Positions 33,486-42,426 are shown, counted from the first letter of the stretch. The stretch is DNA of 64,000 nucleotides from Kocuria soli (GCF_003797835.1 NZ_RKMF01000001.1:1-64000), one strand, 5' to 3'. Numbers and translations are program-made. Notes: generated from the sequence alone by a model not told the origin.

Positions 33486-34493
33486 TCAGAAGCCCAGGGA
33501 GTTGAGGGAGGACTTGAGCGCCTCCGCGGAGTTCTTGAGCTGCTGGATCTCGCCGTCGGACATGGGCACGGGCAGCTGCTGCAGGACACCCGCGCGGCCG
33601 ACCACGGAGGGCACGGAGAGCGCCACTCCGCTGATGCCCTGGTAGTCGTCCAGGATGGTGGAGACGGGCATGACCGCGTGGTGGTCGGCCAGAATGGCCT
33701 GGCAGATGGAGCCGCCCGCCATACCGATCGCGTAGTTGGTGGCGCCCTTGCCCGCGATCACGGAGTACGCGGCGTGCATGACCTCGTCGGCGATCTTCTC
33801 CCGGACCTCTTGCGGGAAGGCCAGTTCCCCGTTCTCCCCCCGCCAGTCGACCAGGGGCACGGTGCCGATGTTGGCGATGGACCACAGCGGGAACTCGGTG
33901 TCACCGTGCTCGCCGACGATCATGGCGTGCACCGAGGTCGGGGAAACACCGGCTTCCTCGGCCAGGCGCAGGCGAAGGCGGGAGGTGTCCAGAACCGTGC
34001 CCGAGGACATGACCCGTTCCTTTGGCAGGCCCGAGAGTTCGCGGAACACGCTGGTCAGCACGTCACACGGGTTGGTGACCAGAACGTAGATGGCATCCGG
34101 AGCGGCTTCGAGCAGTTTGGGCGTCAGGGCACGCAGGATGTCCACGTTGGCCCCGGCCAGCTCCAGGCGCGGCTGTCCCGGCTTCTGCTTGGCGCCGGCG
34201 GTGATGACCACGATGTCCGACCCGTTGAGGATGGAGACGTCATCCGATCCCGTGACAACGGTGGACGGAGAGAACATGGCACCGTGGGACAGGTCGGCGG
34301 CCTCCGCGCGGACCTTGTCCCCGGCGACGTCGTAGATCGCGATCTCGCGGGCGATGCCGCGGATCTGGCAGAAGTAGGCCAAGGACGAGCCCACGGCACC
34401 GGCGCCGACGATGCCGATCTTGGAGCGTCGATCGGACTGCGTGCCCGTGGACCAGCTGGACGGTGCGGTTGCTACGGCATTCGGCTCGGACAT
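33486..34493 (-). CDS. ldh: L-lactate dehydrogenase
   Basis: 335 residues from ATG 34493, with GAAGGGGACC upstream. The NAD-binding glycine motif is KIGIVGAGAVGSSLAYF near 25. The substrate loop with the conserved Gln/Arg is AGAKQKPGQPRLELAGANV near 108. The catalytic Asp/His pair is in SSGTVLDTSRLR and VGEHGDTEFPLW. The Gln in the QKPGQPR loop indicates lactate over malate. It interconverts pyruvate and lactate with NADH. The first about 20 residues are a Ser/Thr-rich extension. The unit ends at the bidirectional terminator. Confidence 0.94.
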   Translation of the reverse strand: MSEPNAVATAPSSWSTGTQSDRRSKIGIVGAGAVGSSLAYFCQIRGIAREIAIYDVAGDKVRAEAADLSHGAMFSPSTVVTGSDDVSILNGSDIVVITAGAKQKPGQPRLELAGANVDILRALTPKLLEAAPDAIYVLVTNPCDVLTSVFRELSGLPKERVMSSGTVLDTSRLRLRLAEEAGVSPTSVHAMIVGEHGDTEFPLWSIANIGTVPLVDWRGENGELAFPQEVREKIADEVMHAAYSVIAGKGATNYAIGMAGGSICQAILADHHAVMPVSTILDDYQGISGVALSVPSVVGRAGVLQQLPVPMSDGEIQQLKNSAEALKSSLNSLGF

Positions 34494-34582
34494 CAGGTCC
34501 CCTTCGTTGAGGTCGAGGTCGTCGGCTCGTGTGCCGACATCGCGGGCTTTCCACCCGACGCGCATCAGTTTCCAACAACATC

Positions 34583-34614
34583 GCAACGGGCGGCAAGGTA
34601 TTGCCGCCCGTTGC
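34583..34614 (-). terminator. 14-bp hairpin after the CitE-like gene
   Basis: GCAACGGGCGGCAA (34583-34596) pairs with 34601-34614 across GGTA. It stands 50 bases past the CitE-like stop and 90 before the ldh start on the same strand. It probably ends the former unit and insulates ldh. The downstream GTTGTTGG is only weakly U-like. Confidence 0.65.
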
Positions 34615-34663
34615 CGATATTTCCCCAATCATTTCCTTGGGTTCATGTGAGGTTGGTTGCGAA

Positions 34664-35623
34664 TCAGCAGTGGTAGGTGTCCGTGGGTGCCTCGAAATGG
34701 ACGTCATAGCCCTGCGGAACGGACAGCCCGAAGGCCTGCGCCAGCCCCAGGATCTTGTTGGCGCGGGCCACCCTCGGCAGGTCGGACCCGTTGCGGATCT
34801 CCCCGCCCGCGGCGGTGAACTCGGTGAGGAATTCGCTGGCCCAGGTCATCTCCTGGAGCGACGGGGACAGGCCTTCGTTGACGGTCGCGGCCTGTTCCGG
34901 CATCAGGCACAGCTTGCCGGTCATACCGAACTCGGCGGTCACGGCGGCGGCCTCGGCCAGCTTGGCCCCGAGCGCCCCGACCGACGGGCCGTCGATGGGT
35001 CCGGGAAGGTTGGCCGCGCGGGAGGCGATCGTGAACTGCGAGCGCGTGTACGCCAGGGTCAGCGGGTTGTCCCCGAAGCCCGTGTCCCGCCGGTAGTCGC
35101 CCAGACCGAAGCCCAGGCGGTAGGTGGAGCGGGCGGCGGCGATCGACGGCAGCGCCTGGACACCCCGTGCGGTTTCCACCAGGGCGACGATCTTCACGTC
35201 CTGCAAGGCTTCTGCGGTTCGGGTCACGTGCTCGGGGCTTTCGACCATGGCGAGCATGACGCCGTCGAGCCCCGGGACGCCCGCGAGTGCTGCCAGGTCC
35301 TCGGCCCACCACGGTGTGCCGAAGCCGTTGATGCGCACCCATCCGCGGCGCCGGTGGCCGGACTCGTCCAGACCGGAGAGCCAGTCGACCACGGCCTGCC
35401 GGGCCTGGTCCTTGCCCGCCGGCGCCACGGAGTCCTCGATGTCGTAGACGACGACATCGGCGTCGCTGGCCGCTGCGGGTGCGAAGCGGTCGGGCTGTGC
35501 CCCGTTGACCAGGAGCCAGGAGCGGGCGAGTTCCGGGCCGATCGCGGGACGGGTGGGAGCCTGCCCGGTTGCTTGGGTGTCGGTCTCGGTCCAGGTGGGG
35601 GTTTCGGTGGCTGTTGCGCTCAT
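34664..35623 (-). CDS. HpcH/HpaI aldolase, CitE-like (citrate lyase beta / malyl-CoA lyase family)
   Basis: 319 residues from ATG 35623, with GAAGGAACG upstream. It is a TIM-barrel lyase with RSWLLVNGAQPDRFAPAAASDADVVVYDIEDSVAPAGKDQAR (metal and CoA contacts), GWVRINGFGTPWWAEDL, MLAMVESPEHV, VALVETARGV (catalytic Glu/Arg) and FGLGDYRRDTG. It ends GYDVHFEAPTDTYHC. CitE-like proteins without CitD/CitF act alone on malyl-CoA, citramalyl-CoA or similar esters; none of the citrate-lyase partners is here, so a stand-alone CoA-ester role is likely. The precise substrate cannot be read. Confidence 0.82.
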   Translation of the reverse strand: MSATATETPTWTETDTQATGQAPTRPAIGPELARSWLLVNGAQPDRFAPAAASDADVVVYDIEDSVAPAGKDQARQAVVDWLSGLDESGHRRRGWVRINGFGTPWWAEDLAALAGVPGLDGVMLAMVESPEHVTRTAEALQDVKIVALVETARGVQALPSIAAARSTYRLGFGLGDYRRDTGFGDNPLTLAYTRSQFTIASRAANLPGPIDGPSVGALGAKLAEAAAVTAEFGMTGKLCLMPEQAATVNEGLSPSLQEMTWASEFLTEFTAAGGEIRNGSDLPRVARANKILGLAQAFGLSVPQGYDVHFEAPTDTYHC

Positions 35624-36038
35624 GTCGATCGTTCCTTCGTGTTGGGGCTCGAGTCCGTGAGCCCGTTGTGAGCTCCGCCGGGTGACCTTCGATCCCCTCG
35701 GCCATCCGACCGTCATCGGCCGGGGTGCCAACGGCCCGTGACGGGCAAGCGGTGGCGGGCGTGAACCCGTTCGAGGGGAGCGCCGGATCATCCGGCCGGA
35801 GAGAGAAACCTCAGGGTCTGAGCACTGTCCGTGGGCGTGCTCCCGGACCCGGGAGGTTCTGCCCCGCGAGGCCCGGAATCCGCGAGTGTGCGGACGAGCC
35901 TGCCTGACGCCGAGGCGCTGCCGTGAGAACCAATCCGATGCGTGAACTCACCGCGGGGCTTGCAAACGATGGGGACTACACTACCCCAGAAACAGTGACC
36001 CAGACCACATTCATCCAACCGCCGGACCGGCGGAGGGA
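35624..36038. other. 415-base non-coding region between the CitE-like gene and hrpB
   Basis: No convincing gene. It holds several short dyads: CCGGATCATCCGG at 35783-35795, CTCAG/CTGAG near 35810-35822, and CTCCCG-GACC-CGGGAG at 35840-35855. This is where the leader and promoter of the CitE-like gene must lie. I compared it by eye with TPP, cobalamin and glycine riboswitch cores and found no acceptable match. The right part (about 35930-36000) is less GC-rich. Confidence 0.5.
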
Positions 36039-38666
36039 TCACATGCGGGACTTCGTTCGCGCCGTGGCCGGGGCCGACCACGGGTCCTCGGGCCAGGGGT
36101 GTTTGGGATAGCGGCCTCGCATCTCAGCCCGGACCTGGGCGTACGGCCCCTCCCAAAAGGACCGGAGGTCCGCGGTGATGGCCAGTTCCCGGCCGGCCGG
36201 GGAGAGCAAGTGGAACAGGACGGGGACACGGCCATTGAGGACCCCCGGCGATTCCGCGAGCCCGAAGCACTCCTGCAGCTTCACGCGGACCACGGGCTGA
36301 TCGCCGTCCCAGTGCACGCGGTGGGACGCCCCGGAGGGAACCTGGATCCGTTCGGGCACGAGTTCCTCGAACCGCGTGGCCTCCGGCCAGGGCAGGAGGC
36401 GGCGCAGTGCGCTCTGCAGGTCAATGCGGGACACACTCGCGCCGCGGGCCACGGCTGCGATCTCCGGGGCCAGCCATTCGTCCAGCCGTGCGGTGAGGCT
36501 CTGGTCGTCCACCGCGGGCCAGGGGTCCCCGAGATGCTTGTGTGCTGCCGCAAGGCGGGCCCGTAGCTGCGCGGTCCCGTCCGACCAGGGCAGGACGTCC
36601 AGGCCCTGGGTACGCAGCGCCGTTCGAATGGCGGGTTGGGCCTGTTCCGGGTCGGGCCTGACCGGGGTGCTCGAGAGTTCGATGGCGCCCACGGCCTTGA
36701 CGCGGCGTGCCGTGGCCTTGCCGTCGGCGAAGCGCACTCTGACCTCGTCCACGACCAGGGACCCACCGACGGCGACGGCGACCTCTTGGGTCAGCGGTGC
36801 AGCCGACCGGATCATGGCACCCGTCCCGGCCGCGGCTCTGCCCGTTGCCCGGGAGACCTCGGCCACCGCGAGCCAGTCATGGTGGCGCAGCGCCGAATCG
36901 CTCGGCAGGCCCGCCCTGGTCCCGCCCGCGAACAGGTAGGAGTCCCCGTCCCTGCGCGCGATCCATTCGGGGCGAGCCAGGGCGACGACGGCGGCGTCCG
37001 GGTTCGTCGCCAGTGCCTCTGCGGCCGCCGCGTCGAGCGGACGGACGGACGCGTCCTGGTCATCGAACCGGCCACTCAGTCGTGCCAACCGGTCCGCTTC
37101 ACGCCGCCAGGCTCGGGCATCGCCCGCGCCGCGTGTCCTCCCGGCGTCACTCCTCCGTAGGTGGGTGAGCAGACCGGTCAGGTCCCCACCCGTGGGACGG
37201 TGGTCGCTGGCCAGGACCGCCACCACCTCGGCCGCGGTCCGTCGACCCACCAGGTGGGCGCCGTCGAGCAGCGCTCGGGCCGACCGCGGGTCCGCGGGTA
37301 CCCCAGCCAGCCTGTGGCCCAGAGGGGTCGCGCGACCGTCGTCGTCGACCGCACCCAGGCCTCGCAGGGCCCCCTCGGCTTCCCGTGCGGCCCGTTCCGG
37401 CAAGGGATCGGGCAAGCTCAACCCGACGCCGCGCGGCGTGCCCCACACGGCCAGCGTCAACATCGCGTCCGTCAGGTCACCCGTGGCGATCTCGGGAGCC
37501 GACTGTTCGGGCATGGCCGCCCACGTACGCTCGTCATGGCAGCGGACCACCTGCCCCGGCCCCAAGCGGGCGGCGCGTCCCGCACGTTGGTCCGCCGAGG
37601 CCTTGGACGCCGCGACCGTGACCAGCCCGGACATGCCGCGCACCGTGTCTCGCCGAGGCTCCCGCGACAATCCGGAATCCACGACCATCCGCACGCCGGG
37701 CACCGTCAAGGAGGACTCGGCCAGTGCCGTGGACACGACGATTCGCGCTCGTTCGTTCGGTCCGCGGCCGGACACCGCGCGGTCCTGGGAGCGCGAGTCG
37801 ATCCGCCCGTGCAGTTCGAGAACCTCCACGGCCTCCGGGTCCACGGTTGCGCGGATCCGTTCGGCCACCCGGGCGACCTCCCAGGCACCCGGGAGGAACA
37901 CGAGAACATCCGAATCACCGAGCCCGCCCCCGGCCCCTCGCCTGGCCCTGACCGTCGTGTCCGCGACGTGATCCAGGAAGCCTCGGGTCACGCCCCGTTC
38001 GTCGATCCGGGGCCCGTCGTACGGGGCCCACCGGGTCTCCAACGGGTGCAGTACGGAAGGGCAGGTCACGACGGCGGCCGGTTCCCCGGCGTCGTCGGGC
38101 AGGGATGCCGCGAAGCGGTCCGTGTCCAGCGTGGCCGACATGACCACGAGTTTGAGTTCCGGTCTCAGTTGCCGGACTTCGGCCAACATGCCGAGCAGGA
38201 GGTCGGTGTCCAGGCTGCGTTCGTGGACCTCGTCCAGGACCACCGCGGAGATTCCCGGGAGGTCGGGGTCCGCCAGAACGCGGAGCAGCAGGATCCCGGG
38301 GGTCACGAACTCGACCACCGTGGCCGACCCGGTTTCCCGCTGACCGCGGACCGTGAACCCCACCCGGTCCCCCACCGCGGTTGCGCTGAGGTGCGCCAGC
38401 CGGGAGGCCGCGGCGCGAGCCGCCACGCGCCGCGGCTGCGTCACGACGACGCGCCCCGGCAGGTTCGCGCCCGCGGTGTCCGTATGGGCGCTGCCCAGCA
38501 GGTTGGCCACCAGGGGCGGGAGGTAGGTCGTCTTGCCGGTTCCGGGTGGCGCCTGGACGATCACGGCTCCATTGCCCAACACCCTGCCGAACTCCTCCGC
38601 AATCGCGGTCACGGGCAGGCCCGCACCGATGCGGGCGAGGTCGAAGGGCAGGGGAAGGTCGGTCAC
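36039..38666 (-). CDS. hrpB: ATP-dependent helicase HrpB (DEAH/RHA family)
   Basis: 875 residues from GTG 38666, which overlaps the stop of the upstream serine-hydrolase gene (GTGA). Motif I is VIVQAPPGTGKTTYLPPLV (near 35), motif II LDEVHERSLDTDLLLG (DEVH), motif III VVMSATLDTDRFA, and motif VI DQRAGRAARLGPG. The HrpB-specific C-terminal DUF1605-like and HrpB_C regions follow, ending with RGRYPKHPWPEDPWSAP, a family hallmark. It is a cytosolic RNA helicase-like ATPase of unclear cellular role. Length is normal. It is the last gene of a LysR/hydrolase/hrpB run with 4-base overlaps. Confidence 0.93.
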   Translation of the reverse strand: MTDLPLPFDLARIGAGLPVTAIAEEFGRVLGNGAVIVQAPPGTGKTTYLPPLVANLLGSAHTDTAGANLPGRVVVTQPRRVAARAAASRLAHLSATAVGDRVGFTVRGQRETGSATVVEFVTPGILLLRVLADPDLPGISAVVLDEVHERSLDTDLLLGMLAEVRQLRPELKLVVMSATLDTDRFAASLPDDAGEPAAVVTCPSVLHPLETRWAPYDGPRIDERGVTRGFLDHVADTTVRARRGAGGGLGDSDVLVFLPGAWEVARVAERIRATVDPEAVEVLELHGRIDSRSQDRAVSGRGPNERARIVVSTALAESSLTVPGVRMVVDSGLSREPRRDTVRGMSGLVTVAASKASADQRAGRAARLGPGQVVRCHDERTWAAMPEQSAPEIATGDLTDAMLTLAVWGTPRGVGLSLPDPLPERAAREAEGALRGLGAVDDDGRATPLGHRLAGVPADPRSARALLDGAHLVGRRTAAEVVAVLASDHRPTGGDLTGLLTHLRRSDAGRTRGAGDARAWRREADRLARLSGRFDDQDASVRPLDAAAAEALATNPDAAVVALARPEWIARRDGDSYLFAGGTRAGLPSDSALRHHDWLAVAEVSRATGRAAAGTGAMIRSAAPLTQEVAVAVGGSLVVDEVRVRFADGKATARRVKAVGAIELSSTPVRPDPEQAQPAIRTALRTQGLDVLPWSDGTAQLRARLAAAHKHLGDPWPAVDDQSLTARLDEWLAPEIAAVARGASVSRIDLQSALRRLLPWPEATRFEELVPERIQVPSGASHRVHWDGDQPVVRVKLQECFGLAESPGVLNGRVPVLFHLLSPAGRELAITADLRSFWEGPYAQVRAEMRGRYPKHPWPEDPWSAPATARTKSRM

Positions 38667-39541
38667 GGGTTCAGTGTGGCAGGCGACTGTCGCAAGGCTT
38701 GCACGACCTCGGCCGCGATGCGCCCGACGGCGGCGTGGGCAAGTGGCTGCTCCTGAGCTGCACGCGCCGACCGGGTCAAGACGCTGATCACCACTGGGGA
38801 CTCACCGGGGTGAGTGACCACTCCAGCTTCATGTCGGTACGGGCCCCACGTGCCGGTCTTACCCGCCACCTCCACGCCGTCATAGGCGAATCCGCTGGCC
38901 AATCGATGCCGGAAGAGTTGCTGGCCGAGGGTCACACGCAACCAGTTGCACCACGTCGGATTCGCTATCTCATCAGTCCAGATGCGTTGCAGAATTCCTC
39001 GCAGGTCGGCGGCTGTGGCCAGACTGAAGAGCTTGACGTCGAATTCTCCGGCACTCATGTCGGGGCGCTGCTCTGCCCAGATGTCATGGTCGCGCCCCGG
39101 CCAACCGTCAGTGACCAACTCCTGTGGTTCAGCGATTCGTGTTGCCCGCAGTCCCCACCGGGCGATGGTTTCCCCCACGAGGTCCTCGCCCAGGTCTCTC
39201 CAGATGAACTGGGCAGCCGCATTGTCGGACACGGTCAACATCGAACGGACCAGGTCGCGATAACTCACCTCCACCGGGTCCTCAAAAAGGCTGAAGCCGG
39301 TAGGACCTGGGGCCATCTGCGGCCCGTGTACGACGATCCTGCGGAGGGGGTTCACCTCTTGGCGGGCGATGGCTTCGATCCATACGGCAGCCAGCACGAG
39401 TTTGTACGTCGATGCCGCCACCCACACCGTGTCCGCTCGGACTTCGAATGTTGTCCCCGACCCGGTGTGCAGCGCACTGACTGCAAACTCAACTGAGGCG
39501 TCGTCGGCGATTGCTTCCAAGGTGGCCCGCAGCCAATTCAT
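38663..39541 (-). CDS. class A beta-lactamase-like serine hydrolase, no signal peptide
   Basis: 292 residues from ATG 39541, which overlaps the LysR stop (ATGA). The three active-site boxes are present in order: STYK (SxxK) in VWVAASTYKLVLAA near 43-46, SDN in MLTVSDNAAAQF near 103, and KTGTW in VEVAGKTGTWGPYRH near 231. The omega-loop ExxLN of true class A beta-lactamases is not evident, so it may be an esterase, DD-peptidase or atypical lactamase. No signal peptide or lipobox exists although most relatives are exported; a cytoplasmic product is predicted. Base composition is lower in GC than hrpB. It is likely controlled by the LysR gene. Confidence 0.8.
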   Translation of the reverse strand: MNWLRATLEAIADDASVEFAVSALHTGSGTTFEVRADTVWVAASTYKLVLAAVWIEAIARQEVNPLRRIVVHGPQMAPGPTGFSLFEDPVEVSYRDLVRSMLTVSDNAAAQFIWRDLGEDLVGETIARWGLRATRIAEPQELVTDGWPGRDHDIWAEQRPDMSAGEFDVKLFSLATAADLRGILQRIWTDEIANPTWCNWLRVTLGQQLFRHRLASGFAYDGVEVAGKTGTWGPYRHEAGVVTHPGESPVVISVLTRSARAAQEQPLAHAAVGRIAAEVVQALRQSPATLNP

Positions 39542-40374
39542 TGGTCGCCTCCAAAAGCCGTTTCAAAGGCCTGGACCCACCCACCATCGGCATCAATCGA
39601 GGGGTGCGCGATGAGTTGAAACCTCAGACCCAGGAGACTTCGGTCGATCATGCGCGGTTCACAGCCTGGAAGTTCGCCGCCCAACGTGAGCGCACAACCG
39701 CCACGTGCCACGACGTCATGAGCCTCCACCGCGTTCTCCACCGGCACGCTACGGGCGATGACACCTGCTTGCCGTAATCGATCCTGGACTTCTTGTGCCT
39801 GCGCCGGGTTCCACGCTCTCGGTGCGACGGCAATTTCACTGACAACCGCACTGCGTAGTTCACCGGCAGTGCGGATCGGTTCTCCGCCGGATTGTGCCCA
39901 CAACGTGGCGGTCGCCGGGAACGAGGACAAAGGCTTCACACCGGGCATCAGCACCGGAGAGACGACGACACCAACAGCCAGGGTCCCGGACCGAACATCA
40001 CTCACGATTTGAGCGCTGGAATTCTGCCGGCCCGTGACGGGTTGTAGCGCCCGCAGGAGCATGGATGCCGCCAGCCCGGGAACCTCGTGTGCGAGACCCA
40101 TCGCCGGAACTGCGTGTTGACCGACAGCGATGAACTCCGCCTCGGCTCGCAGGAGAGAGCGCGCCCTCATGAGCGCAGCCTGACCTTCAGGCGTCAGCGA
40201 AACGCCACCGGCGGAACGGTTGAAAACCCGGCACCCGACCTCAACCTCAAGTGTCCGAATGGCTTGAGAAAGCGCCGGTTGGGAGATCCCCAACACCTCA
40301 GCGGCCTGCCCGAAGTGCATGGTTTCACTCAGTGTCACGAAGTAGCTGGCCAGGCGGAGGCGGTTCAGAGCCAC
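39538..40374 (-). CDS. LysR-family transcriptional regulator
   Basis: 278 residues from GTG 40374. The N-terminal helix-turn-helix is typical: LNRLRLASYFVTLSETMHFGQAAEVLGISQPALSQAIRTLEVEVGCRVFNRSAGG (about 3-58). It is followed by a periplasmic-binding-like effector domain. It is transcribed away from the penicillin-binding-protein gene, in the divergent layout that LysR regulators use for their targets. An ATAAG/CTTAT dyad sits between them. The ampR-ampC pairing is the textbook parallel for a LysR protein beside a serine beta-lactamase. Regulation of both neighbours is inference. Confidence 0.9.
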   Translation of the reverse strand: MALNRLRLASYFVTLSETMHFGQAAEVLGISQPALSQAIRTLEVEVGCRVFNRSAGGVSLTPEGQAALMRARSLLRAEAEFIAVGQHAVPAMGLAHEVPGLAASMLLRALQPVTGRQNSSAQIVSDVRSGTLAVGVVVSPVLMPGVKPLSSFPATATLWAQSGGEPIRTAGELRSAVVSEIAVAPRAWNPAQAQEVQDRLRQAGVIARSVPVENAVEAHDVVARGGCALTLGGELPGCEPRMIDRSLLGLRFQLIAHPSIDADGGWVQAFETAFGGDQ

Positions 40375-40385
40375 GATTGCCTCTC

Positions 40386-40401
40386 ATAAGACATAGCTTA
40401 T
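40386..40401. promoter_or_regulatory. ATAAG-N6-CTTAT dyad, LysR binding-site candidate
   Basis: A perfect 5-bp inverted repeat with a 6-base centre lies in the AT-rich gap between the divergent lysR and PBP genes. It is 12 bases before the LysR start and directly abuts the candidate PBP -35. LysR-type boxes are AT-rich dyads of about this size. Confidence 0.5.
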
Positions 40402-40427
40402 TGAAAACACCACATTATCAGTATGGA
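40401..40427 (+). promoter_or_regulatory. candidate promoter of the MecA-like PBP gene
   Basis: TTGAAA (40401-40406) and TATGGA (40422-40427) are 15 bases apart, shorter than ideal, as expected of an activator-dependent promoter. The -10 covers the first in-frame ATG (40423), so translation should start further on. Confidence 0.35.
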
Positions 40428-40458
40428 CGCATCTTCCGTGGGTTCATACATTCGCTGC

Positions 40459-42426
40459 ATGAACCCCGCCCCGAACTCGATTCATATGACCCGCCGCCAT
40501 CTCCTGACCCTGACCGCACTGGGAGCAGGAGCATCTTCCATCACTGTGCTGAGTGGCTGCGGGTCTGGCGCCCAACGCGGGGCGAAAGACGCCGCCCAGA
40601 AGCTCGCCAACGGCCTGCAAGCCGCCGATGCCACAGATGTCCCGCTGACCCCTGCCCCCACAGACCCATCCGCGTTCTTCTCGCTAAGGATGGTCGGGGA
40701 AATGCGGCCCAGGGTCACGGTGGCAAACGTGGATGTTCAGGACACCAAGGCCACGGCCAATCTGAAGTTCGACTGGGACTCGCTCGACCCTGATCAGATC
40801 TGGAGCTACACCTCGTCAGCTGACCTGGCCCAAGACGATTCAGGCGCGTGGAACGTGCAGTGGAGTGACGCGATCGTCCACCCAGACCTCCAGGACGGCC
40901 AGGGACTCGCACTCGAACTCATCCCCGGCGAGCGCTCGGGGATTCTGGGCAATGACGATGTCCCGATCGTTTCGAATCAAGAGGTGCATGTACTGGGCAT
41001 CAACAAGGCCGATCTGTCCCCGGAGGATGCCGAGACCTCAGCGCGAGAACTGGCTGAGGTCGTGGACATCCCGGTGCAGGAATACCAGGAAAAGGTTCAC
41101 GCATACGGAGATGAGGCATTCGTAGAAGCCATCACCCTGCGCCGGTCAGACTTCTTGAAGCTGGACGGTCGCCGGGCCGGAGCAATTGACGGGTATGAGG
41201 TGCAGACCCGCACGATGCCGCTTGCAGTCACGAAAGGCTTCGCGGGGGCCCTCATTGGCTCAGTCCGAACTCCCACCGCCGAGGACCTGGAAACGGCGGG
41301 TGATGAACTCGACGGCGTTGATTGGATCGGCTCAGGTGGACTCCAAGAAGCCTTCGACGATCGACTACGTGCCGTGAACAGATTGCGGGTCACCGTGTCT
41401 CAACTGGATGGAGCACGCACTCCCCCAAGGCTGGAAGCATTATGGGAACAGTCCGCCGCACCGGACTCCCCACTCCGAACGACTTTGGATGTCCCGCTGC
41501 AGCGCGCCGCGGAGGAGATCATTGCCAACACCGACAGTCCAAGTGCACTCGTGGCGGTGAGAGTTTCCACGGGTGACGTGTTGGTGGCCGCCTGCGGACC
41601 CGACGACAACGCTTATCCGACGGCAACTCTCGGCCAATACGCACCGGGGTCGACTTTCAAGATTGCGACGTCGATGGCTCTTCTGCGCAAGGGCTTGACG
41701 GAGGATTCCACCGTTCACTGCACCGAGAACATTTCCGTGGACGGCCGCAGTTTCAACAACGCGGGGACCTACCTGTCCGACCATTTAGGTGACATTTCCC
41801 TGAAGGAGGCCATCGCGCAAAGCTGCAACACAGCGCTGATCGATCGGCATGAGGAAGTCAGTCAGGACGACCTGGCCGATGCCGGTGCAGCCCTCGGCAT
41901 CGGCGCTGAATGGGACTTGGGCATCCCCGCCTACTCGGGCAACATCCCCCGGGACGAAACAGGTACCGAACACGCGGCCTCCATGATCGGACAGGGCAAG
42001 GTGCAGACGTCTCCGCTGGCCATGGCTATTTTTGCTGCCAGTGTGGCGGCTGGCGAGACGGTCACACCCCAGCTGCTCCCCGAGGACAAACCGGCCAAGA
42101 GCGTGTCTACGGACTTCACGTCAGCGGAGGCTGCCCAACTGCGAAGCCTGATGCGCGCCGTCGTGACCGAGGGGCATTTGCTAGACCTGGACGCCCATCC
42201 TGGCGGTGAAGTCATCGGCAAGACCGGCACGGCCGAATTCGGAGAAGCGGACCCTGATCGAGGTGGGTTCCCTCGCACGCATTCCTGGGTGATCGCTGCG
42301 CAGGCCGATCTTGCCTTCTCGGTATTCGTCGAGGACGGCGACTACGGCTCCGTCACGGGCGCTCCTCTGGCCAAGAAATTCCTCGACGCGGTTCAGTCCG
42401 TTGGCCAGACATCGTCCGGTGCCTAG
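40459..42426 (+). CDS. MecA-like penicillin-binding lipoprotein (class B transpeptidase)
   Basis: 655 residues from ATG 40459; ATG 40486 is equally possible because it begins the signal MTRRHLLTLTALGAGA. The signal peptide has a twin Arg and lipobox VLSGC. Residues about 40-145 match an NTF2-like MecA_N domain (KDAAQKLANGLQAAD... RVTVANVDV). Residues about 150-300 match the PBP dimer domain (RGSDFLKLDGRRAGAIDGYE region). The transpeptidase has SxxK in APGSTFKIATSMALL (near 410), SxN as SQSCNTAL (near 460) and KTG in GEVIGKTGTAEFGE (near 593). It is a membrane-tethered cell-wall crosslinker. The architecture is that of low-affinity PBPs such as PBP2a/PBP5fm. It is divergent from LysR, with lower GC than its flanks. 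Confidence 0.85.
   Translation: MNPAPNSIHMTRRHLLTLTALGAGASSITVLSGCGSGAQRGAKDAAQKLANGLQAADATDVPLTPAPTDPSAFFSLRMVGEMRPRVTVANVDVQDTKATANLKFDWDSLDPDQIWSYTSSADLAQDDSGAWNVQWSDAIVHPDLQDGQGLALELIPGERSGILGNDDVPIVSNQEVHVLGINKADLSPEDAETSARELAEVVDIPVQEYQEKVHAYGDEAFVEAITLRRSDFLKLDGRRAGAIDGYEVQTRTMPLAVTKGFAGALIGSVRTPTAEDLETAGDELDGVDWIGSGGLQEAFDDRLRAVNRLRVTVSQLDGARTPPRLEALWEQSAAPDSPLRTTLDVPLQRAAEEIIANTDSPSALVAVRVSTGDVLVAACGPDDNAYPTATLGQYAPGSTFKIATSMALLRKGLTEDSTVHCTENISVDGRSFNNAGTYLSDHLGDISLKEAIAQSCNTALIDRHEEVSQDDLADAGAALGIGAEWDLGIPAYSGNIPRDETGTEHAASMIGQGKVQTSPLAMAIFAASVAAGETVTPQLLPEDKPAKSVSTDFTSAEAAQLRSLMRAVVTEGHLLDLDAHPGGEVIGKTGTAEFGEADPDRGGFPRTHSWVIAAQADLAFSVFVEDGDYGSVTGAPLAKKFLDAVQSVGQTSSGA

Noticed and set aside
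35700-35900. Possible TPP, glycine or cobalamin riboswitch
   Set aside because: Fragments such as GGGGTGCC and CTCAGGG recall known cores, but the remaining conserved segments and spacing are missing.
35788-36081. 97-codon minus-strand frame in the gap before the CitE-like gene
   Set aside because: No ribosome site, no hydrophobic or domain pattern, and it overlaps the hrpB 3' end.
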